Shown here in pieces: positions 7,835 through 15,400 of a stretch of 27,299 bases of DNA. The position numbers and the translations under genes were made by a program. A model generated the notes under the pieces. The model worked only from the letters and a program-made list of their open reading frames with translations, was not told where the DNA came from and did no database searches. How positions within the stretch are numbered: position 1 is the first letter of the stretch; every line of letters begins with the position of its first letter. This DNA comes from a virus, in the IMG/VR virus record IMGVR_UViG_3300010392_000437, positions 1 through 27,299 of that record; one strand, written 5' to 3'.

Positions 7835-8559
7835 TGACCATCGGACCAGATATTAAGGAAGCCATTGTCGAAGTTGGTCTAAGTTATACAATAATCAGGG
7901 ATTCAGGTAACTTAACTGATAATTGGATGACCGTCAAGCCCAATGAACAGGTCACGAAGCCCTTTATCCGTGAGTATTTTTTAGAGGCTCAAATCGTCTA
8001 TGACGCTCCAACTCTTGCCGGCGATATTATCCAATTTGATACCACTGGAGAGCGTTATATTGTAATGCACTTTACGCCCACCTTATTCGAGAATACAATC
8101 ATTCGATATGAGGGGGTACTGTATAAGACCAACGTTAAAGTATCCATACTGCGTCCGGGAGAGAGAAGGAATCCAAATACTCTTGTCATGGAGACCTATT
8201 GGAACATCGTGCGAGAGGACGCGGACCTCCTTCTCACAACCCCTTTATTCGGGCAGGATCTCGAAACGCAGGAAGAATTAGGCTTGCTTGGAATAGAATC
8301 ACATGAAATCTGGTGTCCCAGCATTTACGGCATCGAACATCTTGATCGAATTAGAGTCACATCTGGTGTTGGTGTTGGGGATTACTGGAGATCGATAGCG
8401 ATTAGGAAGTATCGTTTTCCAGAATGTGATGTGGTAAAGGTTGATGAGGATACGAGACCGACAACAACAACATCTTCCTCATCTACCACTACGACTACCA
8501 CAACTCATACAACCACTACAACCACAGCAAGCAGTACCACAACTACCACGACCGCATAA
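7834..8559 (+). CDS. Head closure/connector-like protein with a Thr/Ser C-terminal tail
   Basis: The 241-residue product follows the adaptor and should form the next ring or stopper at the neck. Its body (about residues 1-208) is beta-rich, with segments VGLSYTIIRDSGN, AGDIIQFDTTGERYIVMHF and YEGVLYKTNVKVSILRPGE. These resemble the small barrel of the SPP1 gp16/HK97 gp7-type closure proteins, although this protein is longer than that family. From residue 210 the chain is Thr/Ser with one His and two Ala, 32 residues ending TTTTTTA. A tailed neck protein is unusual. It has no in-frame alternative explanation, and the tail is directly joined to the folded part through DEDTRP. Exact connector subtype is uncertain. 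Confidence 0.6.
   Translation: MTIGPDIKEAIVEVGLSYTIIRDSGNLTDNWMTVKPNEQVTKPFIREYFLEAQIVYDAPTLAGDIIQFDTTGERYIVMHFTPTLFENTIIRYEGVLYKTNVKVSILRPGERRNPNTLVMETYWNIVREDADLLLTTPLFGQDLETQEELGLLGIESHEIWCPSIYGIEHLDRIRVTSGVGVGDYWRSIAIRKYRFPECDVVKVDEDTRPTTTTSSSSTTTTTTTHTTTTTTASSTTTTTTA
8461..8556 (+). repeat. Thr/Ser tail coding sequence of the head closure protein
   Basis: Thirty-two codons, all Thr or Ser apart from one His, one internal Ala and the final Ala. The last nine residues read SSTTTTTTA. Codons are mixed (ACA, ACC, ACT, ACG). The sequence reads directly into the stop codon. Confidence 0.9.
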
Positions 8560-8580
8560 AGAGTATGTGGTCGCCTTATA

Positions 8581-8603
8581 AGTCTGTGCAAGAGGTACAG
8601 ACT
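8581..8603 (+). other. Intergenic hairpin
   Basis: AGTCTGT (8581-8587) and ACAGACT (8597-8603) are perfect reverse complements around a nine-base loop, within the 69-base gap after the tailed closure gene. No T-run follows, so it is not a standard intrinsic terminator. It could be a processing or mRNA-stability element separating expression of head genes from the smaller downstream genes. Confidence 0.45.
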
Positions 8604-8628
8604 ATTTAGCAAGCGTAGGAGGTTACGC

Positions 8629-8796
8629 ATGCCATACCCAGAAGGCGATAAAATCACTTGTAGGGAATGTGGCGCAGAGATGCTAATTTCGTCCTCAGCA
8701 GAGGAGGAGAAGTATGTCTGCCAAAAATGTCATGCAGTCATCCTTGTTTGGATAAGAACAGGGAGTGAACCAATTGATCCGAGGCATTTATGCTAA
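8629..8796 (+). CDS. Small zinc-ribbon-like protein
   Basis: A 55-residue reading frame behind a strong GTAGGAGG site. It contains two Cys-x2-Cys pairs 16 residues apart (C11-C14 and C31-C34, the second reading CQKCH), the classic zinc-ribbon spacing, with a hydrophobic strand (AVILVWI) after the second pair. Its last seven bases overlap the next gene's start. Such ribbons in phage structural regions are usually of unknown role; RNA or protein binding are both possible. The coding call is supported by the ribosome site, conserved Cys geometry and start-stop overlap. Function is not known. Confidence 0.7.
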   Translation: MPYPEGDKITCRECGAEMLISSSAEEEKYVCQKCHAVILVWIRTGSEPIDPRHLC

Positions 8797-9194
8797 CTTT
8801 ATTTGTAATCCCTTCGGGGAAGCCCAATGCTGATTATAATCAGACAGTTGAATCATTCAAGGCATCAGGAGTTCCAGTCAAAGCAGTAATGGCGCAGACT
8901 TGGAGAGATGTCAACGATTATCGATATAAGGATATATGGTACGCTGTCTTTTGGGACAATGAGGGAATTGACGAGAACCTTCAGAAAGCCCTTGAGACAC
9001 ACCTTAACAATAAAAATCCTGATTGCTTGATTCTCTATAAGCGAGTGAACGAGAAGGAAGCAGAGTACAGGACTCGATTTATGAGGCGCACCGTCTGGTT
9101 AACACATGACTATGCACCTCTTGAACAATGGATGAAACCAGAAACAATTTTAGATGGATGGGTCATAGATCATGCCAGCAGGGATACACATTAA
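8790..9194 (+). CDS. Unknown protein with a possible minimal GT-A-like fold
   Basis: This 134-residue protein has no family I can name with confidence. The layout is alternating strand and helix: LTLFVIPSG, a helix YNQTVESFKASG, VKAVMAQ, then WYAVFWDNEGIDENLQKAL followed by CLILYKRV. The central hydrophobic strand ending in an acidic cluster (WDNE) and continuing into a helix recalls the DxD region of GT-A/GT2 glycosyltransferases, although the protein is about half the normal length and lacks a recognisable acceptor part. It overlaps the zinc-ribbon gene by seven bases and the next gene by 23. The position, immediately after a Thr-tailed protein gene, makes a modification role attractive. 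It could equally be an unrelated neck protein. Confidence 0.55.
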   Translation: MLTLFVIPSGKPNADYNQTVESFKASGVPVKAVMAQTWRDVNDYRYKDIWYAVFWDNEGIDENLQKALETHLNNKNPDCLILYKRVNEKEAEYRTRFMRRTVWLTHDYAPLEQWMKPETILDGWVIDHASRDTH

Positions 9195-9717
9195 ATTTAT
9201 AGGCTTTCAATTTAAGAGGTGGATGAGAGCCTGTACCAGTGAAATGTTTGTTGCCAACCTTGAAGAGGATAGGCTTCCCTACCGCATGGCTACTGACTAT
9301 TCAGATTTACTCAGGAAAAACATACAAAGTGGGAAATTCGATTCCTCATATAGCCCCTATAACTTGAGGTACCATGACTGGAAGTATAATATCTTTGGTT
9401 CAAAGTATGGGTTCTGGAGGTTAAGAGGCGAATTGTTTAAATCAATCTCTGTGTTCAAGCACAAGGAAGGGAAAGACAAAGGATGGATGGGAGGGATACC
9501 GTCTGGAGAACAGGACTCAGGGAATGTCTCTTGGTTAGGTAAGGGCGACAGAGGACGTAAAATGCCTATCGCATTGTACGCAAGATACATGGAATTTGGT
9601 AGAAGAGGACAGCCTGCAAGACCTCTTTTTCAACCTACTCTTGTCGAGTATACGACAGGTGGAGCGATAGAGCAGTTTGCAAAAACAACCTTGAAGTTTA
9701 GAGGAGCATGGAAATGA
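9172..9717 (+). CDS. HK97 gp10-like tail completion/neck protein
   Basis: The 181-residue product carries the best-known signature of this family near the C-terminus: ARYMEFGRRGQPARPLFQPT (about residues 142-161), matching the EFGT-x-x-x-ARPF pattern of HK97 gp10-type proteins. In that family the protein helps join the completed tail to the head. Upstream, residues 1-130 are polar and contain many aromatic residues, with a long loop (GWMGGIPSGEQDSG) before the motif. The start overlaps the preceding gene by 23 bases. The ATG at 9172 is the first in frame and has only a weak ribosome site, so translation may be coupled. The family call is secure from the motif and from its place before the tail terminator. 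Confidence 0.75.
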   Translation: MPAGIHIKFIGFQFKRWMRACTSEMFVANLEEDRLPYRMATDYSDLLRKNIQSGKFDSSYSPYNLRYHDWKYNIFGSKYGFWRLRGELFKSISVFKHKEGKDKGWMGGIPSGEQDSGNVSWLGKGDRGRKMPIALYARYMEFGRRGQPARPLFQPTLVEYTTGGAIEQFAKTTLKFRGAWK

Positions 9718-10028
9718 AAATGGAAGATGCAACACCAGACGATTTTGTTTCCTTAATCAACGATAGATTCAGGGAACATTGTGGTAAGATCGGCAGGATC
9801 GATCTCAAATGGGGCCAGTGGTCAGTCATTATGAACAGGGAAATCAGGAAGCGAATAGATGCCAAAGATCCTGAGATGAAACAACTTGCAATGGTTTATA
9901 GCTACTGGACTGTAATGTCACAACTCCTTGACTTGAAATTTAGGTACAAGGGGAAATTCTTTGGGAAGAGTAAGATCAAGCAGAAGATCAGGGAAGCCCA
10001 GAGATTAGTGGAGGCAATGGAATTATGA
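9714..10028 (+). CDS. Small helical protein of unknown function
   Basis: I do not recognise this 104-residue protein. It is rich in charged residues and probably all helical (FVSLINDRFREHCGKI, WSVIMNREIRKRI, KIKQKIREAQRLVEAME). Three in-frame ATG codons occur at 9708, 9714 and 9720. GAGGAG at 9701-9706 is only one base from the first but seven from the second, so 9714 is chosen. It overlaps the end of the gp10-like gene and ends with an ATGA overlap to the next start. Its place between tail-completion genes suggests a virion-assembly role, but nothing specific can be read from the sequence. Confidence 0.6.
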   Translation: MKMEDATPDDFVSLINDRFREHCGKIGRIDLKWGQWSVIMNREIRKRIDAKDPEMKQLAMVYSYWTVMSQLLDLKFRYKGKFFGKSKIKQKIREAQRLVEAMEL

Positions 10029-10249
10029 ATGTTATTGATGTGTACCCAAAAGAGGTTCATGCAAACTTGGAAATATCAGTTCAGGAGATTGCTCATATCC
10101 TGACTTTCTATGATGATGCGCGGCCCTTATATGATAAAGTCTATGCTGATCAAAGGAGCGAAGAAGGAGAATATATGGCAAACGAGTTTATAGCTAAACT
10201 CAGACTCATATTTGACGATGTGAGGAAAGGAATCAAAAATGGCGCTTGA
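10025..10249 (+). CDS. Small acidic protein of unknown function
   Basis: A 74-residue product, starting in an ATGA overlap with the previous gene and overlapping the next by 11 bases. It looks like two helices (VHANLEISVQEIAHILTFYD and EYMANEFIAKLRLIFDDVRK) separated by a short charged loop. No family is recognised. The tight overlaps on both sides and the preserved frame support a real gene. Small helical products are common in this location in siphophages, but no function can be assigned. Confidence 0.55.
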   Translation: MNVIDVYPKEVHANLEISVQEIAHILTFYDDARPLYDKVYADQRSEEGEYMANEFIAKLRLIFDDVRKGIKNGA

Positions 10250-10700
10250 TGCAACAGCCCGAGAAGCCAACATTTGGGATAGTATTAAGAAGTTCTTTTT
10301 GGACAACTTAACGGCGTACCCAGTCAGTTTCGACAAGTCTCTGTCTGCTCCTGAGACGGCTGGGAAAGCAACCGACCGTTGGTATTCTGTTACTATGGGG
10401 AGTGCCCAGTTGACCGATATGTCTTCCATCATCCTTGATGTTTTTGTGTGTTCACAGCAGGACAACGAGTGGCACAAAAATGCACAGATGAAGGACACGG
10501 TGATGGAAGTGCTGACCGACCCAGATCAAACTGATACAATGAGGCGTATACCATTCTATCAGAGTCATCCAACAGACCCTTGGACTTTACTGGGAGCAAT
10601 CCTTGTAACTGAGATAATCGAATCTCCGCGAATGGAAGCGGTAGACGAAACCAAGTATAAGATATTGCATTGTACTTTGAGAACGGCATCGAAGGTGTGA
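10239..10700 (+). CDS. Tail terminator-like protein
   Basis: This 153-residue protein lies just upstream of the major tail gene, where siphophages encode the terminator ring that stops tail-tube polymerisation and joins the head. The N-terminal helix (REANIWDSIKKFFLDNL), the strand pair around RWYSVTMGSAQLTDMSSIIL and the late segment LLGAILVTEIIESPR followed by YKILHCTLRTAS fit the alpha/beta terminator fold (lambda gpU or SPP1 gp17 type) in order and length. An AGGAAAGGAA site precedes the ATG. Assignment rests on fold pattern and position, not on a diagnostic motif. Confidence 0.55.
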   Translation: MALDATAREANIWDSIKKFFLDNLTAYPVSFDKSLSAPETAGKATDRWYSVTMGSAQLTDMSSIILDVFVCSQQDNEWHKNAQMKDTVMEVLTDPDQTDTMRRIPFYQSHPTDPWTLLGAILVTEIIESPRMEAVDETKYKILHCTLRTASKV

Positions 10701-10702
10701 CT

Positions 10703-11035
10703 ATGGCTAAAAAAATGTTCCTGTATTGTGAAAAATGCGGAAAGCGAGTCCTTGAAAGGATGCCCAATGGTCTTTTTAAATTTGTATTCGGACGTAATCA
10801 AAATGATCCAGGCAAACCTCCAGTTGAGATGTTCATACATGGTTCCCTTAAGATGCGTTGTTTAAGGAGATCATGTAGGACGGAGAAGCCTGATCATTGG
10901 AACGTATTTAATTTTTTTCCTCATTCTGTTCCAAAAGTTGCCCACAAACAATCGGCAGACCAAACCGAAGACGAGGAATCAATCAGCTCTGGGCAGGCTG
11001 AACATTCTGGCATTGGTGATAACATTAACACTTAA
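10703..11035 (+). CDS. Zinc-ribbon protein with a disordered tail
   Basis: A 110-residue protein. The ATG at 10703 follows an AAGG site and the previous stop codon by two bases; an upstream in-frame TTG at 10670 lacks a ribosome site. The N-terminus has CEKC (C9, C12) and a second pair, CLRRSC, about 40 residues later, a possible four-Cys zinc site. The middle reads like a short beta hairpin (GLFKFVFGRN, VEMFIHGSLKMRC). The last 35 residues are acidic and polar, without hydrophobic core. This is the second Cys-pair protein among the small genes here and it may be a regulatory or assembly factor. No specific family is recognised. Confidence 0.62.
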   Translation: MAKKMFLYCEKCGKRVLERMPNGLFKFVFGRNQNDPGKPPVEMFIHGSLKMRCLRRSCRTEKPDHWNVFNFFPHSVPKVAHKQSADQTEDEESISSGQAEHSGIGDNINT

Positions 11036-11053
11036 CAGAAAGGAGTAAGGCTT

Positions 11054-11695
11054 ATGGCACGAACAGGTCCTTTGACCAAAGACACCACCACCATTGCTCT
11101 CGGTTTGGCTCAGATTCGTATTGGTAATTCTCCGAACAACATTACCAAAGAGAATCCCGTCCTCGCCGTGAGTGCTTCACTTGGTGCTCTGGCGTCAACC
11201 ACATTTACGTCTAATTCCGAGTACTTCATGCTGGAGTCAGGTTATCCACTGCTTGAAGATGCGACCTATCCCTTGCGGGAGAAGGCGATGCTCGAATGTG
11301 CCTTTAAAGAGATGACCCCTGCGAACTTTGCGTTGGCGAAAGGTCAAGATCCATCGACCTACACCAGTGTTCATACGGGTCGTGTCGCTTTAGGTGCGAT
11401 TTCAACCCCTGAGTTCGTGCGTATGGAGGCTATCTATACTTATCCTGATGGCGTCAATACCATGGTAATGCTCTTTCCGAGAGCCCAGGTAACCTCAGCC
11501 ATTGAGGCTGAATTTGCGGAAGAAGAGCCGGCAGCCGTTGCCGTGCAGATCGAGGCAAAGAGAGCAGACAGTGGAATCACCGACGCTGATAACCCTGGCA
11601 ACGCCGCGTGGGATGATCAACCTCTCGGAGTCATCATCTGGAATGATGGTTCAACTTACACCACCACCACGACAACCACAACCACAACTGCATAA
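11054..11695 (+). CDS. Major tail tube protein with a poly-Thr C-terminus
   Basis: This 213-residue protein is placed before the chaperone-frameshift pair and tape measure, exactly where siphophages encode the tube subunit. Segments such as TTIALGLAQIRIGNS, KAMLECAFKEMTPANFALAKG and EFVRMEAIYTYPDGVNTMVMLFPRAQV fit the beta-sandwich tube fold, including the typical FKEMT-x-x-N helix region. The final 11 residues are ten Thr and one Ala, joined to the folded part through WNDGSTY. The strong AAAGGAGT site supports high expression. As hundreds of copies line the tail, even a short modified tail would cover the tube surface. Family call good; tail function unknown. Confidence 0.78.
   Translation: MARTGPLTKDTTTIALGLAQIRIGNSPNNITKENPVLAVSASLGALASTTFTSNSEYFMLESGYPLLEDATYPLREKAMLECAFKEMTPANFALAKGQDPSTYTSVHTGRVALGAISTPEFVRMEAIYTYPDGVNTMVMLFPRAQVTSAIEAEFAEEEPAAVAVQIEAKRADSGITDADNPGNAAWDDQPLGVIIWNDGSTYTTTTTTTTTTA
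11660..11692 (+). repeat. Poly-Thr tail coding sequence of the major tail protein
   Basis: Ten consecutive Thr codons then Ala, directly before the stop. ACC, ACG, ACA and ACT are all used. Compared with the Thr/Ser tails of other genes in the window it is the shortest and has no Ser. Confidence 0.9.
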
Positions 11696-11720
11696 AAACA
11701 ATCCTGTAAAGGAGAAAGTA

Positions 11721-12251
11721 ATGCCAGAGACTAAAAAGAAGGATAAATCTGTAAAAGTTCAGGACGTCAATCCGCAGGTGAAGAGCATCAAACTTGGTGT
11801 TCGGACCCTGCGGAAGATTACCATTTACCCCTTGTCTGTTGCAGACCAGCTTGAACTAACAGACATGATTACGGAAGCTGTCGGTGTGTTTTTCAGCCTT
11901 GATGCTGAAGGAAAGATGGAAGGTGGTCCTCCGATGGAGTTTGTGGTCTTCGTGTTTGAATTGATCAAATCAAATATTGGGGACATTGTGACGAAGGTCA
12001 CAGGTGAAGAGGATTCGGATGCCATCTTGTCAGACATGACCAATGATCAGTTAACCTCGCTCATTGAGATTGTGTATAAGGAGAACTTCGAGGGCCCTTT
12101 CGGGAGGCTCGTAGACCTGTTCCAGACGGAGGAGAACGAGGAGACGAAGGTCGAATCGATCTTGGCGAAATTGCAGCCACAGTCTGTCGAGTCTACGGAG
12201 GATACCGCCTCGAACACTTCTTCCAAAGAAGCTACTGGGAAGGAGGACTAA
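11721..12251 (+). CDS. Tail assembly chaperone, gpG-like
   Basis: This 176-residue protein lies between tube and tape measure genes, the invariable position of the gpG-type chaperone that coats the tape measure during tail assembly. The N-terminus is basic and polar. The core (LRKITIYPLSVADQLELTDM, FVVFVFELIKSNIGDIV, LTSLIEIVYKENF) is mostly helical, as in other tail chaperones. Its last 30 residues are low in complexity (SVESTEDTASNTSSKEA) and look like a linker. The ATG at 11721 follows AAAGGAGAAAG. A second frame, open across its 3' end, continues in -1 phase, giving a longer gpGT-type product. Confidence 0.75.
   Translation: MPETKKKDKSVKVQDVNPQVKSIKLGVRTLRKITIYPLSVADQLELTDMITEAVGVFFSLDAEGKMEGGPPMEFVVFVFELIKSNIGDIVTKVTGEEDSDAILSDMTNDQLTSLIEIVYKENFEGPFGRLVDLFQTEENEETKVESILAKLQPQSVESTEDTASNTSSKEATGKED
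12092..12101 (+). promoter_or_regulatory. Candidate -1 ribosomal frameshift site
   Basis: GGGCCCTTTC carries two overlapping heptamers of the X XXY YYZ form in the chaperone frame: G GGC CCT (12092-12098) and C CCT TTC (12095-12101). Slipping back one base at either would move ribosomes into the frame that stays open to 12484. No other in-phase heptamer was found between here and the chaperone stop. The site is 150 bases from the stop and not of the common A-rich or lambda GGGAAAG type, so it remains a prediction. Confidence 0.5.
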
Positions 12252-12484
12252 CTGTAAAGCAAGCCTCCGCGCTTTACAATAGTTTCCAAGAAAGTGAATA
12301 CAATCGTTTCGTTTTGGATGCAAAACTGAGAGGTGTTGACGTGGAGAAAGAAGTTAAGAAAGCCAAGAAAAAACAAACGTTCACATTCCAAGATCCAAAG
12401 GAATACGAAAAAATGCCAATTGAAGAAAGGAGAGAACTCACCGACCAAATGTTAGGCGCACACAAGAAACGATTTAAAAGGTAA
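12101..12484 (+). CDS. -1 frame extension of the tail chaperone, gpT-like
   Basis: This frame is open from 12080 to the TAA at 12482-12484, but has no ATG, GTG or TTG before TTG at 12311, so it is expected only as a -1 fusion to the upstream chaperone (127 plus 127 residues if the shift is at the GGGCCCTTTC site). From about 12191 the peptide looks genuinely coded: a helical segment with aromatic residues (YRLEHFFQRSYWEGG), then LTVKQASALYNSF and a Lys-rich helix (EVKKAKKKQ). Downstream half-proteins of gpGT type commonly have this look. It ends five bases before the tape measure start. Nearly all tailed phages with long tails have such a shift. Confidence 0.68.
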   Translation, partial: REARRPVPDGGERGDEGRIDLGEIAATVCRVYGGYRLEHFFQRSYWEGGLTVKQASALYNSFQESEYNRFVLDAKLRGVDVEKEVKKAKKKQTFTFQDPKEYEKMPIEERRELTDQMLGAHKKRFKR

Positions 12485-12489
12485 AAACA

Positions 12490-15400
12490 ATGGCTGATAG
12501 ATCATTGACGCTTGGCACCCTATTTACTGCGAACGCCACGCAATTCATCAGTACCGTAGATATGATGAAAAAGAAGGTAGGACAGTTAAATGCTACCTTC
12601 GCTTCGGTAGGCAAAAAGGGTGCCAAAGGTATAGATAAGGCATCAAGTTCCGTCACTCGGCTTGGCAAATCGATGGACAAAGCCTCTGGTCAAGCAGACA
12701 GACACAAAAAGAGTTTGCGTGGAGTGGCTGGTGCTCTTGATAGAATCAAGGCTGCGGCGAAGATTACGGCTGCCTTTGCGGCTGCGGCTGCTGCTATAAC
12801 AGCGGTCACGACTGCCTTGCGAGTAGGTTTAAAAGAGATCGTTGACTATGACCAGGGCTTGAAGAACCTGCAAGCTATTACCAATTCGACTGACCAAGAA
12901 GTCGCCGCTATGGGTGAGACTATTAAGGATGTCGCCCGTACCACGAAGTTTTCCACAGCAGAGGTTGCGGAGGGCATGACTCTCTTGGGTCAAGCAGGTT
13001 TCAGCGCCACAGAGTCCATTCAGGCTATGCAGTCGGTTGCTGATCTGGCAACAGGTACTCTGTCTAATATGCAGTTTACCACAGACTTGATGACCACAAC
13101 GATTCGAGCATTTGGCATGAGTACCGTTGAGTCCACCAAGGCGGCAGACATCATGGCAAATGCGATCAATAGATCGAAATTGACCATTGATAAATTGCGT
13201 ATCGCTTTCAACTTCGTGGGTGCCGCGGCTCACCAAGCAGGTCTCACCCTTGAGGAAACAGCCGCAACTATGATGGTGCTTGCTAATCAGGGTCTCCGAG
13301 CAAGCACAATCGGTACAGGTCTCCGTCAGGTACTCTCTCGACTCCTTGCCCCAACAGGGAAACTGCGTGAGGAGTTTGAGGCAAACAATATTGAACTCGC
13401 TAAGGTTAATCCATCCATTGTTGGATTCCGTCAGGCACTTGAAAATCTCCTACCAGTCATCTACGATCAGGCAGATGGTACAGTCGATATGGCAAAGGCT
13501 TACCAACTGTTCGGTCTCAGGGGTGCCCAAGCAGCCGCTGTCCTTGCATCATCTATCGCCTCAGGTAACTACGATAAGATGTTGGATTTGACGTATGAGA
13601 CAGGAACAGCGGCACGAATGGCAGCCAAGCAGATCGAAGGTCTTGGTCTCAAACTAAAGAATATGGCAGATAGGGCACGACTGATCGCTGTGGCTCTGGG
13701 TGAAGCAGGGTTGATTGGTGCTCTTGGCGCCCTGCTTGATATGCTAAAACTATTGTTTACCGGCATTGAATCCTTCATCAACACAACGTTTGGTAATCTA
13801 TTAGTATCATGGATAGGATGGACAGTAGTCATCATGTCCAGCATCAAGGCTATTGATTTACTTGCCAGGTCTGTTCTTTGGCTTGGTAAATCAATTGGTA
13901 CCCTTATTACTAAGATATGGGCAGTCATCACTGCCCAAACCTCTTTAAATATCGCCCTTAAGACTGGAACCAAAGCGGCGATAACTTTTGGTACATCAAT
14001 GAGTATTGCTCTGTGGCCCCTGACCCTTATTGTTGCGGCTATCGCAGCAGTAGTTGCGGCTATTGGTTTATGGGTGACCGCAGGTCAACGTAGAATCAAG
14101 GCTTTGGAGAAAAGTCAGTCCCTGACCACAACTCATCTTGCTACCTTAAAATTATACGCTGGGGTTCTCGATGATTTGGCAGAGAAACAGGGGAAGGGTG
14201 CAGATATAACGAAAGAACATGGCAGAGCCATTAACCGCATGACCTCCGATGCAAAGAAGTTAAAACTTCAATTGGATTTAACTGGCGATTCCCTTGACGA
14301 GCATAGACAGTCGGTTGAGGAAGCCTTCGCAAGGGAAACTGAAATAGCAGTAGCCAGGCAGATTGAATTGATTAAAGAATATAAGGAAGCGGTTGAAGAT
14401 GCTACGTTCTGGAATGGTGTCTGGAACTTAGGCATCGCCGCCCTCACACAAATATGGACAGATTTCGTTGCTATCCTCAAGCAGACATGGGACCTGTTTC
14501 CAAGTAAAGCAGATTGGGCGTGGTTGGGAGACATAATCGATGAATACACTGGACTTGGTTGGGCGTTTACTTCAATCTGGGGGAAAATTGAGGCCCAGTG
14601 GGATAAGGCAGCCGCTTCGTATAAGGGCCTGATAGATCAGTACGCCGAAAGTTCCGACACGATATTGAATAAACAGGAGGAAGTCAATCAGGCGTTTGTT
14701 AGATTGGCGAAGATATTTAGCGAATCAAAGGAGTTCAAAGGAAGACCTCTTGGTGATGTCATTGACGCGGTGAACGAGATTGCAAAGAGTCTTGGCGAGG
14801 AACTGAATACAGCTACAATAGATCAGATCAATGAGGCACTTGGTGGAGTCACTCTGAAACTGAAAGAGGAGCAGAGCAAGTGGAAAGATAGCATTGATCA
14901 ACTCCCGGTCTACTTTCAGGAAATGTATAAGGACATGGACGGTCTGAGGAAAGCAAACTTTGCTAAGGCTATGAAGGCGATGCAAGCAGAGTTAGCTGGC
15001 TTTGAAAAGATGGCAGACCAGATGAACCTGTCGGATGAGGAACGTGCGGAAGCCAGAGCCGCTATCAGGGCTAAACATCTTGTCAAGTTTGAGTCAGATC
15101 AAAAGAAGGAGGCTAAGGTAACTGAGGAGAGTGTGAATGATCAACTCCGCGCCTTAGATATTCTTGCAGAGGGCACCGAAGAGATGTACCACAGACGCAC
15201 TACGTCCTTGATAAATCATTATCTAAAGCAGGCTGATTTAGCTGGGGATGATAAAGAGAAGTTGCTGGAATTGGAAAAAGAGTTCAACGAGAACATCAAG
15301 AAAGAGCAAGCCAAGCTAAACAAGGAATTGTTGAGTAACGATAAACAGAGGCATGCACTTACTCTCCAACTGCAAAAGCAGACTGTGGAGGAGATCAAGA

